Below, in pieces: positions 24,230 through 32,786 of a stretch of DNA of 35,631 bases. The stretch comes from an uncultured Bacteroidales bacterium. Lineage in GTDB: Bacteria; Bacteroidota; Bacteroidia; Bacteroidales; F082. Position 1 is the first letter of the stretch; each line of letters begins with the position of its first letter. The stretch is from assembly GCA_946185535.1 (NCBI GenBank), contig CAMHJX010000032.1, positions 1 to 35,631 of the forward strand, in the 5' to 3' direction. Position numbers and translations under genes: made by a program. The notes beneath the pieces are model-generated. The model was not told the DNA's origin and ran no database searches. It saw only the letters and a list, made by a program, of their open reading frames with translations.

Positions 24230-24943
24230 CTACAATGCCATAAAATTGCGGCGTTCCTCTTCGGAGAGTTTCTCAATGGCATACCGCAACATCGTTCGCG
24301 GCATGGATTTGTATCGTGTTGATATCCAATCTTTCAGCCGTTGCTCATCACGTTTACCAGCTTCGCGCAAGAGCCAACCGACAGCCTTTTGCAAGAGGTC
24401 GTGCAAAGGCTGAGGCTTGGCCAAAAAGATTTCCGCAATGGCAAAGGTGTCATCCACCTGGCCGTGGCGGATGAACTGCATCGTACTTACCATCCCTATG
24501 CGCTGCTCCCAAATCGTCTTGCCATCACGAGCAAGGTCATAGAGCAAAGATCTGTCTTTATCCAATAGCCAAGTGCCAAGCAGTTCGTAACATGACAGGT
24601 CGACCAAGTCCCAATTATTAATGTATTGCGTGTGCGAGAGGTAGAAATCAACGCATTGTTGTTGCAAAGCCTTGTCTTTCTTGGCGTGCTTGAAGATTTG
24701 CACCAAGGTTAACAGAGCAGCCAAGCGCATCTCGTGGTATTCGGAGCGTATGCAAGTCTCCAAGTCGTCGAACGAGGTCTCTTTCCAGCATTGTTTCACC
24801 ACCTGCCGCGTCACTGGCACCTTGATGCCCAAGAATTTGTCGCCTTCACCATATTGTCCTTTGCCCGTCTTGAAAAAACGGGAGAGGCCCTCCACCTGTG
24901 TCGAGTTTTGATGTGCGAAAATTTCGTTATATAATTTATTCAT
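24230..24943 (-). CDS. AlkD-type DNA alkylation repair glycosylase
   Basis: 237 residues, typical for the AlkD HEAT-repeat family. Family signatures are GIKVPVTRQVVKQCWK, the helical pair around SEYHEMRLAALLTL, NNWDLVDLSCYELLG and WEQRIGMVSTMQFIRHG, with the Trp/Asp residues used for base excision (NWDLVD at about 109-114). It removes bulky or cationic alkylated bases. The start codon overlaps the stop of the acyltransferase gene (ATGA), so the two are translationally coupled. Confidence 0.92.
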   Translation of the reverse strand: MNKLYNEIFAHQNSTQVEGLSRFFKTGKGQYGEGDKFLGIKVPVTRQVVKQCWKETSFDDLETCIRSEYHEMRLAALLTLVQIFKHAKKDKALQQQCVDFYLSHTQYINNWDLVDLSCYELLGTWLLDKDRSLLYDLARDGKTIWEQRIGMVSTMQFIRHGQVDDTFAIAEIFLAKPQPLHDLLQKAVGWLLREAGKRDEQRLKDWISTRYKSMPRTMLRYAIEKLSEEERRNFMAL

Positions 24944-26070
24944 TTTGAGTTACTTTGTTTTATTCCCAGCACGCACCACCTCACAAACGGAATCCGCTTG
25001 ATGATTTCGTTCAGCGCGAAAGGAATGGTCATCACTGCCACGAATAGAATAGCATACTGCATCCACGGGGCAAGTGTGGTGTGGGTTTTCATCATATAGC
25101 CAAACGAGGCAATCACAAGATAATGAACGATATAGACGCCATAACTATTGCGGGTCATGTAGGCTGCGAATGGCGATGTCTTGTCGGCCCAAGCCTTGAA
25201 GCAGCCGAGCATGGCAAGGATGGCAAACCACGCGAAGACATTGCAAAGCACGCTTCGCAGCACGAGCGGGTCGGTGTCGTTCTTTCTATAGTTGACTATG
25301 GTGTAGGCCACACCCGTGCCGATGGCGAAGACCAACGACCCGATGCGCAACTTGGCCACCATTTCCTGGACATAATCGCGGGAAAACACATAATAGCCCA
25401 GCAAAAACAGCACGAAATAGGTCACAGGACGGTAGAGGTTCCACAAGCCGTCAGCTGAGGCCGGACGGGGATGCATGACCAAAAACTGAGCGCCGAAAAA
25501 CAACAGGACACAACTTACAGCCAACACGGGGGTGATGAACGGAATCGAGGCCTCTTCGTATCGTGCCTCCATGCGGTCAATCCATCGGTCGAGCCAGCCT
25601 TTGCCAATCACGCGGAACAAGACCAACAGCATCGAGAACAGCCACAAGTCCTGCACAAACCACAGCGGCCCGATGCCACTGAAAGCCATGATGAAATACC
25701 TGCCCACTGCCGGAACGCCATCGAACACGCCTTGCCTTGCGGCCACCACGGTGTTGAAATAGCCCACCATCCATTGGAAGACCAACAAGCCTATCGTGGA
25801 GGGTACCAGCAACTTACGGCTGCGGCTTCGGATGAATTGTTTGTGCGACATTTTCTCCAAAGCATACTTCGAACTGATGCCTGCCACCAAAAACAGCAGC
25901 ATCATGAACCAAGGATAGAGCAGCGACATGACGGCATCCCAGGGTTGCACCTCATAAAAGCCGCCAATGCCGCCAAACACGCCTTTTGCGTTGTAGAAAT
26001 AAATGACATGATAGAATAGCACCAAGAGCACCGTCACCCAACGCAAATTATCAATCCAATGTTTTCTCAT
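24940..26070 (-). CDS. acyltransferase 3 family membrane protein
   Basis: 376 residues with about ten hydrophobic helices. The N-terminus (WIDNLRWVTVLLVLFYHVIYFYN) carries the conserved Arg and His of acyltransferase 3 proteins. A basic linker (RSRSRKLLVPSTIG) is also typical. Such enzymes move acetyl or succinyl groups onto surface glycans or other acceptors at the inner membrane. The acceptor here is unknown. It overlaps the AbrB-like gene upstream and the AlkD gene downstream by 4 nt each. Confidence 0.88.
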   Translation of the reverse strand: MRKHWIDNLRWVTVLLVLFYHVIYFYNAKGVFGGIGGFYEVQPWDAVMSLLYPWFMMLLFLVAGISSKYALEKMSHKQFIRSRSRKLLVPSTIGLLVFQWMVGYFNTVVAARQGVFDGVPAVGRYFIMAFSGIGPLWFVQDLWLFSMLLVLFRVIGKGWLDRWIDRMEARYEEASIPFITPVLAVSCVLLFFGAQFLVMHPRPASADGLWNLYRPVTYFVLFLLGYYVFSRDYVQEMVAKLRIGSLVFAIGTGVAYTIVNYRKNDTDPLVLRSVLCNVFAWFAILAMLGCFKAWADKTSPFAAYMTRNSYGVYIVHYLVIASFGYMMKTHTTLAPWMQYAILFVAVMTIPFALNEIIKRIPFVRWCVLGIKQSNSK

Positions 26071-26276
26071 TTGGGAAGGCCCTCCATTGCCTGATCGATA
26101 GCTGCTTGGAAGATTTCTGTCTTCAAAAGCGCCATTCCTCGCTGGTCGCCCAGCACCAGAAGGCTGTCGCCGGCCTTGATATCGTATACCTCGCGGGCTT
26201 CCTTCGGGATGACAATCTGTCCCCGATCGCCCACTTTCACTACGCCAAAGATGTATTTTCCATTTTCTGCTTCCAT
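26067..26276 (-). CDS. AbrB/MazE/SpoVT-type DNA-binding protein
   Basis: 69 residues from ATG 26276. The swapped-hairpin AbrB fold is seen in VVKVGDRGQIVIPKEAREVYDIKAGDSLLVLGD. ATG 26312 is in frame but lies only about 10 nt from the -7 box, so I prefer 26276. The first gene of a three-gene overlapping operon (AbrB-like, acyltransferase, AlkD); it may regulate its own transcript. It could also be an antitoxin, but no toxin gene is adjacent. Confidence 0.88.
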   Translation of the reverse strand: MEAENGKYIFGVVKVGDRGQIVIPKEAREVYDIKAGDSLLVLGDQRGMALLKTEIFQAAIDQAMEGLPK

Positions 26277-26321
26277 GATGATTTGATTTTGATGATTAGT
26301 ATGATTTTTCATATTTTGCTG

Positions 26322-26329
26322 CAAAAGTA
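26322..26329 (-). promoter_or_regulatory. -7 box of the AbrB-like operon
   Basis: TACTTTTG on the minus strand fits TAnnTTTG. The start is expected near 26316, giving a leader of about 40 nt to ATG 26276. No clear -33 element. Confidence 0.5.
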
Positions 26330-26414
26330 TGATTAATTTTCTTATTTTGTATCTTTTCAAGCAAAAAAAACACTCCTGGATTTCCGTAAAACCATTTTTT
26401 GTGATTGTTTTTAC

Positions 26415-26422
26415 TATTTTTG
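26415..26422 (+). promoter_or_regulatory. -7 box of the C25 peptidase gene
   Basis: TATTTTTG fits TAnnTTTG, 30 nt before ATG 26453. It is divergent from the AbrB-like promoter. Confidence 0.5.
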
Positions 26423-26452
26423 CACCCAATTAATATCTTTAAAATGTTCAAA

Positions 26453-29400
26453 ATGAAAAAGCTATCCTTACTCCTTGTCTTGGCCTTGATCACTTTATTC
26501 GCTTTGGCCCAGAACGGTCGTATCGACTTGCGCAGCATTTCCTCGGCCGAAATCACGCATAGTGACTTTACCTCGTTACGTGCCACCTTCAACTATGGCT
26601 CCATCGAGAGCATCGAAGTGCCCACCGAAAGAGGTACCTTCTCAGAAATCGCCATCGAAGGCACTTACGCCTCAGGCGAAATCGGCACTCCCGAACTGCC
26701 AGCCTCACACCAGTTGTTGGCCGTGCCTTTCGGTGCAACACCAAGCGTCAATGTAATTAGTTTCACTACTACAGATTACCGCCTCTCCGACTACGGCATC
26801 AAAACCCTTTTGCCTCATCAGCCTTCCGTTCGCAAGGACCAGAATCTTGATGAAGTTGAGTTCGTGTACAATGCCGAAGCCTATCAGACCCGCAGCCTCG
26901 CCACGATGCCCGAAGCCACGATTGAAGTGCAAGGCACCATGCGCGGCATTCGTATCGGCTCGTTGGTCATTAATCCCGTGAGCTATAATCCTGCTTCCAA
27001 CACCTTGCGCGTGTTCAACAACATTGAAGTGGAAATCAACTTCGATGGTGCCGACCGTGCCGAGACTGAGCGTATGCTGCTCAGCACCTACAGCCCATAT
27101 TTCGACATCGTCTACAAGCAGATGTTCAACTACCGGCAAATCATGGACGTCTACACTGATCATCCCGATTTGATGGCCTATCCCGTCCACATGATCGTCA
27201 TCACACCCGAAAACTACATCTCTGCTTTGCAGCCTTGGATTAATTGGAAAATCCAAAAAGGCTTTGACGTGAATGTGGTGACTACCGCCCAGGCTGGTGG
27301 TAACTATAACGCCATCCAGTCCTACGTGCAGAACCTCTACAACACAGGCGTCAGCCAAGGTGCTACACCGACCTTCCTAGTCCTTGTGGGCGACACGGGA
27401 CAAATCCCCGGAAAAACCAGCGGCAATGCCACAGGCAAAGTGACTGACTTGTATTATGGCTCCGTCGACAACGACTATTTCCCTGACATGTTCTACAGCC
27501 GCATGTCGGCAGAGAATACAAACCAAGTCACTGCCATTGTCGACAAGATCCTGCAATACGAGCAATACACCATGCCCGACCCGAGCTACCTGAGCAACGT
27601 GACCCTCATCGCTGGCTGGGACAGTTATTGGAACGCCCGTATCGGTCGCCCCACCATCAACTATGCCACCACCTATTATTATAATACCGCCCATGGCTTC
27701 AATCAGGTGAATGCTTACCTCCAACAAGGTCAATATACGGGTTGTTATAACACCCTAAACACAGGCGTAGGTTTCGTCAACTACACGGCTCACGGTGAAG
27801 AGACCAGCTGGTCCGACCCGTATTTTTCGGTTTCCAACGTCAACGCACTGACCAACACAAACAAGTATTTCTTGGCCATGGGCAACTGCTGCCTAACGGG
27901 CAACTTCGGCCACGGCCAGCCTTGTTTCGGTGAGGCTATGCTTCGTGGCGAGAACAAAGCCGCATATTCCTATATCGGTTCCTGCCCTGTGACTTATTGG
28001 TACGAGGATTACTACTTCGGTGTAGGTGCCACCAACGTCTTTAGCCAAACGCCCACGCTGGAAAACACTACCACTGGTGTATATGACGGCATTTGGATGG
28101 ACGAAACCTACAACACCGTATCATCAATCGTCTTCCTCGGCAACCTGGCTGTTTGTTATGCCAGCACTGGTGGTTACCAAACCAGTTCCAATCCTACCTA
28201 TTACTGGCAAGCTTACCACGTGCTCGGTGATGGTTCCATCATGCCATACCGCGTGAACCCAACCCCCAACTCTGTCAGCCACGCCTCCTCCATTCCTTCG
28301 GGTTCAAGCAACTTCACTGTGAATGCACAAGCTGGTTCATACGTTGGCATTTCGCAAAACAACGTACTGAAAGGCGCTGCTCTGGTGCCCGCTTCAGGTT
28401 CGGTCAATGTACAGGTTAGCGGAATCACTTCGGGGCAACCCGTGAAAATTGTGGTTACCAAGCCTCAACGCCAGCCTTACATCCAAGACATCACTGTAGG
28501 CGGTGGCGGCGGCACCACATACACTGTTGCCGTTTCGGCCAATCCCACCAATGGTGGTAATGTCACAGGCGGCGGTACCTACAACCAAGGTCAGTCCTGC
28601 ACTGTTACTGCTACCGCTAACAGCGGTTTCACGTTCACCAATTGGACGGAAAACGGCAGTGTGGTTTCAACCCAAGCCAGCTACACCTTCGTTGTCAATA
28701 GCAACCGTAACTTGGTGGCTAACTTCCAAGCACAGACGCAAAACTACAACATCACCGTATCTGCCAACCCGACCAACGGCGGTAGCGTCACAGGAGGTGG
28801 CAGCTACAGCCAAGGCGCAAGCTGCACTGTGCATGCTACGGCCAACAGCGGCTTTACCTTCACCAATTGGACTGAAAACGGCAGTGTGGTATCAACGCAA
28901 GCCAATTACACCTTCACGGTGAATGGCAACCGCACCTTGGTGGCCAACTTCCAAGCACAACCTCAGAACTACACCGTAACCGTGTCAGCCAATCCCGCTA
29001 ATAGCGGTACTGTTTCAGGTGGCGGCACCTTCCAACAAGGTCAGACCTGCACAGTGCATGCCACTCCAGCTACTAACTACACCTTCGTGAGATGGACTGA
29101 GAATGGCAACCAAGTCTCCACCAATGCCAACTACACTTTCACCGTCAATGGCAATCGCAATCTTGTGGCACAATTCCAAGGCCAAAGCTGCTATATCGCC
29201 ACTACCTCCAACCCAAGCAATGGTGGTACCACCAGTGGTAACGGCCTCTATCACTTTGGAGAGACCTGCACCGTAACAGCAACACCTGCCACAGGATACG
29301 AGTTTGTTAATTGGACGGACAATGGCAGCGTCGCCTCTACTGAAGTCGCCTATACCTTCACCGTCGAGAGTGGACGTAACTTGGTGGCCAACTTCGCCGT

Positions 29401-29875
29401 GCAAACCTTCCAAATCACAGCCACAGTTGAGCCTGCTGAAGGTGGCACCGCAACTGGAGGCGGCACCTACAACTATGGCGACATGGTCACTATAGAGGTG
29501 GACACCAACGAAGACTGGGCCTTCCTGAACTGGACGGAAAACGGCAGTGTCGTTTCGGAAGAAAAATCCTTTACCTTCACTGCATTAGAGAATCGCCATT
29601 TTGTGGCCAACCTTGAATACACCGAAGGAGTTGGCGAACAAAACGGCAGCCAAACCCTCATCTACCCCAACCCCGTCAACGACAAACTGACCGTTGAGGC
29701 AGAACAAGCTATTGGCACAGTGGAAATCTACAACCTCATGGGTGCGATGGTTTACAGCCAAAAGAACTGCGGAAACAAGGTGGAAATCAACACCGCCGAC
29801 CTGCAAAGCGGCATCTATTTCATCCGTCTGACGAACGACAAGGTTTCTGAAACCAGAAGGTTCGTGAAAGAATAA
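26453..29875 (+). CDS. gingipain-like C25 cysteine peptidase with InlB-type repeats, T9SS cargo
   Basis: 1140 residues from ATG 26453, where the signal peptide (MKKLSLLLVLALITLFALAQ) begins; ATG 26444 is also in frame. A pro-domain (about 21-230) precedes the C25 catalytic domain (about 240-600). H447 in YTAHGEETSW and C480 in NCCLTGNFG are the expected catalytic pair; CFGEAMLRGE just after matches the CFAEALMR block of Arg-gingipain. Five Gly/Asn-rich divergent InlB B repeats (28515-29615) and a T9SS type A sorting domain (IYPNPVNDKLTV to ETRRFVKE) follow. It is an extracellular protease held at the surface. Specificity cannot be read from the sequence. Confidence 0.93.
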   Translation: MKKLSLLLVLALITLFALAQNGRIDLRSISSAEITHSDFTSLRATFNYGSIESIEVPTERGTFSEIAIEGTYASGEIGTPELPASHQLLAVPFGATPSVNVISFTTTDYRLSDYGIKTLLPHQPSVRKDQNLDEVEFVYNAEAYQTRSLATMPEATIEVQGTMRGIRIGSLVINPVSYNPASNTLRVFNNIEVEINFDGADRAETERMLLSTYSPYFDIVYKQMFNYRQIMDVYTDHPDLMAYPVHMIVITPENYISALQPWINWKIQKGFDVNVVTTAQAGGNYNAIQSYVQNLYNTGVSQGATPTFLVLVGDTGQIPGKTSGNATGKVTDLYYGSVDNDYFPDMFYSRMSAENTNQVTAIVDKILQYEQYTMPDPSYLSNVTLIAGWDSYWNARIGRPTINYATTYYYNTAHGFNQVNAYLQQGQYTGCYNTLNTGVGFVNYTAHGEETSWSDPYFSVSNVNALTNTNKYFLAMGNCCLTGNFGHGQPCFGEAMLRGENKAAYSYIGSCPVTYWYEDYYFGVGATNVFSQTPTLENTTTGVYDGIWMDETYNTVSSIVFLGNLAVCYASTGGYQTSSNPTYYWQAYHVLGDGSIMPYRVNPTPNSVSHASSIPSGSSNFTVNAQAGSYVGISQNNVLKGAALVPASGSVNVQVSGITSGQPVKIVVTKPQRQPYIQDITVGGGGGTTYTVAVSANPTNGGNVTGGGTYNQGQSCTVTATANSGFTFTNWTENGSVVSTQASYTFVVNSNRNLVANFQAQTQNYNITVSANPTNGGSVTGGGSYSQGASCTVHATANSGFTFTNWTENGSVVSTQANYTFTVNGNRTLVANFQAQPQNYTVTVSANPANSGTVSGGGTFQQGQTCTVHATPATNYTFVRWTENGNQVSTNANYTFTVNGNRNLVAQFQGQSCYIATTSNPSNGGTTSGNGLYHFGETCTVTATPATGYEFVNWTDNGSVASTEVAYTFTVESGRNLVANFAVQTFQITATVEPAEGGTATGGGTYNYGDMVTIEVDTNEDWAFLNWTENGSVVSEEKSFTFTALENRHFVANLEYTEGVGEQNGSQTLIYPNPVNDKLTVEAEQAIGTVEIYNLMGAMVYSQKNCGNKVEINTADLQSGIYFIRLTNDKVSETRRFVKE
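28515..29615 (+). repeat. five in-gene InlB B-type repeats, about 222 bp each
   Basis: Units start near 28515, 28741, 28966, 29190 and 29404. Each encodes the pattern ANP(T/A)NGG...GGGTY..G..CTV.ATA..GF.F.NWTENGSVVST...YTF.V..NR.LVA.F. Units 1 and 2 are the most alike at DNA level; the last two are more diverged. Confidence 0.85.
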
Positions 29876-29893
29876 TACCGTTTAAATAGAACG

Positions 29894-29942
29894 AAACCGA
29901 CCGCCTATGTCATTCCTAACGGAATCTATAGGCGATCGGTTT
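29894..29942. terminator. hairpin between convergent genes, contains GATTCC-type palindrome
   Basis: AAACCGACCGCCTAT (29894-29908) pairs with ATAGGCGATCGGTTT (29928-29942) with one mismatch. The loop carries CATTCC...GGAATC, which can pair further. It lies between the convergent C25 and nitroreductase genes and ends in a T-rich stretch, so it is a likely bidirectional terminator. Confidence 0.75.
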
Positions 29943-29959
29943 CTTTATGTCTTTATTCT

Positions 29960-30484
29960 TTATTCAACCCAGTAGACGTAGTTCTCTTTGCGTGGCGCAG
30001 CCTCGGGATAATCGCCCTTCACATAGCCCAACACACAGTTGCCGATACCGACATATTTCTCAGGAATACCAAGCTCTTTCAAGATTTCCTTGCCTTCATC
30101 GATCATGAAAACCTCGCGAGCGCGATGCACCCAGCAACAGCCCAGACCTTTGGCGTGAGCCGCGTTGAGCAGGTTACCCATCACCAATGCTCCGTCTTCC
30201 TTCCAGGTATAGACCGTACTGTCGGCCAAGACCACCAGCACCACAGGAGCACCAAAGAAAGGGTCAAAATCATCCCTGCCAATGACAACGGAATTGAGTC
30301 GGCTCAACTTGTCGCGCAACTCACGGTTGGTGACGGCAAGGATGATGGAACTTTGACGGTTTTTGCCTGAAGGCGCATACATGCCTGCCTGACAAATCTC
30401 TTTAATCATCTCTTTAGGTGGCATCTCGTCAGTATAGCTACGCACGCTGCGTCGTGTCATCAAGTCGTGAAGGGTAGAATCCAT
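29960..30484 (-). CDS. nitroreductase family flavoprotein
   Basis: 174 residues, a short member of the nitroreductase family. FMN-contact motifs: RRSVRSYTDE (12-21), YAPSGKNRQ (36-44) and the late GIGNCVLGYVKGDYPE. It uses NAD(P)H to reduce nitro compounds, quinones or similar; the physiological substrate is unknown. Single gene, divergent from the BASS transporter. Confidence 0.92.
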   Translation of the reverse strand: MDSTLHDLMTRRSVRSYTDEMPPKEMIKEICQAGMYAPSGKNRQSSIILAVTNRELRDKLSRLNSVVIGRDDFDPFFGAPVVLVVLADSTVYTWKEDGALVMGNLLNAAHAKGLGCCWVHRAREVFMIDEGKEILKELGIPEKYVGIGNCVLGYVKGDYPEAAPRKENYVYWVE

Positions 30485-30543
30485 AGTTCTAGGTTATTGA
30501 GCTTGTCTAAATCGTGAGATTCAACTTCGTTAAATAATCTTCG

Positions 30544-30574
30544 TTTGAGGCGGCAAAGGTACACATTATTTTTG
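30544..30574 (+). promoter_or_regulatory. promoter of the BASS transporter gene
   Basis: TTTG (30544-30547), exactly 19 nt, TATTTTTG (30567-30574): a full consensus match. A minus-strand -7 box TACCTTTG (30561-30554) for the nitroreductase gene lies inside the same stretch, so the two promoters overlap. Confidence 0.7.
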
Positions 30575-30602
30575 CAATTTTGCAGCCCGAAATTGGAATT
30601 AG

Positions 30603-31505
30603 ATGCAAAAAGTCAAAAGTTACGTCTTGCCCATCGCCATCGTCTTGGGATTGCTGCTGCACGACTATTGTGCCGCCCTCAACGTGGTGGTGCCCTTCAT
30701 CATCTTCACCATCATTCTGCTGACCTTCACCGCTGTTGACATCCTCAAACTGCGTTTCAAACCCTTGTTCGCGTGGATCATCCTCTTTCAAGTGGGGGTG
30801 AGTATAGGCGGCTATGCCCTACTCAGGCTTTTGAATGTCAACGAAATCATCGCTGAAGGGGTCCTGATTGGCGTTTTGTGTCCCGTGGCTGCATCGGTGG
30901 CCGTGGTCAGTACCATGCTGGGAGCCGACCGCAACACCGTGACATCATACACCGTCATCGGCAACTTGATCGTTTCCATCGTGGCTCCTATCTATTTCTC
31001 CTTCATCGGAGTGAACCAAGACATACCCTTTTTCGACTCGTTTCTACAGATTCTGAGACGCATTGGAACCGTCATTGGGTTGCCTTTCTTCGTGGCCCTG
31101 GCTTTGCAGCTCTTGTGGCCTAAAGCCAACCATTTCATCAGCCGTTACAAAGGCTTGGCTTTCTATTTATGGGCAGTGGCCTTGTTCCTGACTTTGGGAC
31201 AGACCATCCATTTCATCTTCCTCAACGGCAAGGGCAACTGGATCAGCATCCTTTGGTTGGGCATCTCAGCCTTGTTGTTCTGCATCATCCAATTCGGGTT
31301 GGGCAAATGGATTGGGCACAAATATGGCGACACGATTGCTGGCGGACAGTTGTTAGGACAGAAAAACTCCGCCATGGGCATCTGGATGGCCAACCATTAC
31401 CTCCACCCTTTAGCTTCGGTCTATCTGGCCTTTTATTCGGTCTTCCAGAACCTGTTCAACAGCTGGCAGATCTGGTATTACGGGCGGAAAATGAAAAAAG
31501 ACTAA
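30603..31505 (+). CDS. bile acid:sodium symporter (BASS/SBF) family transporter
   Basis: 300 residues with about nine or ten hydrophobic helices. The conserved cross-over regions are visible: EGVLIGVLCPVAASVAVVSTMLGADRNTV and GQLLGQKNSAMGIWMANHYLHPLASVY, where Na+ and substrate bind in BASS proteins. The substrate could be an organic anion; bile acid transport should not be assumed. The gene has its own promoter and ends at a hairpin. Confidence 0.85.
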   Translation: MQKVKSYVLPIAIVLGLLLHDYCAALNVVVPFIIFTIILLTFTAVDILKLRFKPLFAWIILFQVGVSIGGYALLRLLNVNEIIAEGVLIGVLCPVAASVAVVSTMLGADRNTVTSYTVIGNLIVSIVAPIYFSFIGVNQDIPFFDSFLQILRRIGTVIGLPFFVALALQLLWPKANHFISRYKGLAFYLWAVALFLTLGQTIHFIFLNGKGNWISILWLGISALLFCIIQFGLGKWIGHKYGDTIAGGQLLGQKNSAMGIWMANHYLHPLASVYLAFYSVFQNLFNSWQIWYYGRKMKKD

Positions 31506-31511
31506 AACAAA

Positions 31512-31556
31512 ATCGACAGACTATAGATTCCCATGGGAATGACATAGTCGGTCGAT
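31512..31556. terminator. hairpin between convergent genes, contains GATTCCC palindrome
   Basis: ATCGACAGACTAT (31512-31524) pairs with ATAGTCGGTCGAT (31544-31556), one mismatch. The loop contains the perfect 14-nt palindrome ATTCCCATGGGAAT (31527-31540). It separates the convergent transporter and zinc-peptidase genes. Confidence 0.75.
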
Positions 31557-31574
31557 ATTAGTAATTATTAATGC

Positions 31575-32432
31575 TTACAGCGAACTGTAGCTCGGCGAAA
31601 AGGTGTCGCCTTGGCGAAGATCACCAGTGGTAAGGCCTTTCTTCAGCCAGCGCATACGCTGTTGAGAGGTGCCGTGGGTAAACAAGTCGCTCTTCACTTC
31701 TCGGTATCCAGCCTGACGTTGCAGATAGTCGTCACCGATTTTTTGTGCGGCATTGATGGCTTCCTCAAGGTCTCCGTCTTCCAACGAGCCAAACATCTTG
31801 CTTTCATAATAGCCCCAAACACCAGCATAAAAGTCGGCCTGCAACTCGATACGTACGCTCACCTTGTTGGATTCAGCCTTGTCCAAACGAGCCATTTCCT
31901 GATGCTTTTCCGAGAGGGTGCCAAGCTGGTTCTGCACATGATGACCCACTTCGTGGGCAATGACATAGGCGCAAGCAAAGTCACCATTGATGCCCATAGC
32001 ATTTTTCATTTCGCTGAAAAAGTCAAGGTCAATGTAAAGACATTGGTCAGCCGAGCAATAGAACGGTCCCGTTTGTGATGTAGCGTTACCGCAGCCCGTA
32101 CTAACAGCTTGGTCAAACAAAACAAGTGTCGGCTCCTGATAATCGGCTCCATACTGTGCAAACACCTTATTCCAAACGTCTTCTGTGCTAGCCAAGATCT
32201 GCCTAGAAAACTTGGCAAGAGAGTCTTTTTCTGGCGTATGCTCATAGGTAGTGGACTGCGTCTGCCCACCTTGCTGCATTTGCTCCATAACAGCACTGGC
32301 ATCGCCACCCATAAGGCTAATAATCAAATAAATAATAAGGCCGCCAATGCCAATTCCTCCGGCAGCTGCCACTGTTTTTTTCCCTCTGCGGTCTTCCACA
32401 TTGGTACTTTCTCTTCTTCCATCTAATCTCAT
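31575..32432 (-). CDS. ypfJ: YpfJ-type neutral zinc metallopeptidase
   Basis: 285 residues. One membrane helix (about 21-42) after a charged MRLDGRRES N-terminus, then the peptidase domain with zinc motif H160-EVGH164 and the third ligand E196 in ELQADFYAG. STGCGNATSQTGPFYC and the C-terminal GTSQQRMRWLKKGL complete the family pattern. It is membrane-anchored with the catalytic part probably outside. Its target is unknown. A -7 box lies at 32467-32460. Confidence 0.93.
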   Translation of the reverse strand: MRLDGRRESTNVEDRRGKKTVAAAGGIGIGGLIIYLIISLMGGDASAVMEQMQQGGQTQSTTYEHTPEKDSLAKFSRQILASTEDVWNKVFAQYGADYQEPTLVLFDQAVSTGCGNATSQTGPFYCSADQCLYIDLDFFSEMKNAMGINGDFACAYVIAHEVGHHVQNQLGTLSEKHQEMARLDKAESNKVSVRIELQADFYAGVWGYYESKMFGSLEDGDLEEAINAAQKIGDDYLQRQAGYREVKSDLFTHGTSQQRMRWLKKGLTTGDLRQGDTFSPSYSSL

Positions 32433-32459
32433 GGTGTTTTGTTTTTAGGATTAATGGCA

Positions 32460-32467
32460 CAAAAATA
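32460..32467 (-). promoter_or_regulatory. -7 box of the ypfJ-like gene
   Basis: TATTTTTG on the minus strand, 27 nt before ATG 32432. No clear -33 element. Confidence 0.5.
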
Positions 32468-32532
32468 CAGAAAAAAGGATACCTGCGTATTACAAGTGAC
32501 TTTTTTTTTCACAATTATTGTGTTTTTATTGC

Positions 32533-32540
32533 TACCTTTG
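32533..32540 (+). promoter_or_regulatory. -7 box of the 64-aa/5'-nucleotidase operon
   Basis: TACCTTTG fits TAnnTTTG, 47 nt before ATG 32588. Confidence 0.5.
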
Positions 32541-32587
32541 CCCTCAGAAAAACAACTAAATCATCAAAACACAAATACTACAACATC

Positions 32588-32782
32588 ATGAAAGCATTTG
32601 TCAACGACATTGAAGTGCGCACCTATTACGGCGCAAAAGTGAAATCGGTCGTGCTGGCCTACTGCCGCGCGAATAACCTGCCTCTCAAGCTTGAAGGCAT
32701 AGAAGTGAAAGACGCTTACGGCAACATCATCGGCCTTGATGGCTCGTTGCGTGCCAATTCGAAAATCTACGTCAAATTCTAA
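32588..32782 (+). CDS. small protein of unknown function upstream of 5'-nucleotidase
   Basis: 64 residues with its own promoter. A mixed alpha/beta pattern (FVNDIEVRTYYGAKVKSVVLAYCRANN, then IEVKDAYGNIIGLDG and SKIYVKF) suggests a compact ubiquitin- or MoaD-like size fold, but there is no terminal GG and I do not recognise the family. Four nucleotides separate its stop from the ATG of the nucleotidase lipoprotein gene, so they are co-transcribed. Confidence 0.7.
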   Translation: MKAFVNDIEVRTYYGAKVKSVVLAYCRANNLPLKLEGIEVKDAYGNIIGLDGSLRANSKIYVKF

Positions 32783-32786
32783 TGGT

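Noticed and set aside
26067-26276. Toxin-antitoxin pair led by the AbrB-like protein
   Set aside because: The neighbouring overlapping gene encodes an acyltransferase with about ten membrane helices, not a toxin.
28515-29615. CRISPR-like periodic repeats
   Set aside because: The period is about 222 bp, units are fully coding and encode InlB-type B repeats; there are no short direct repeats with spacers.
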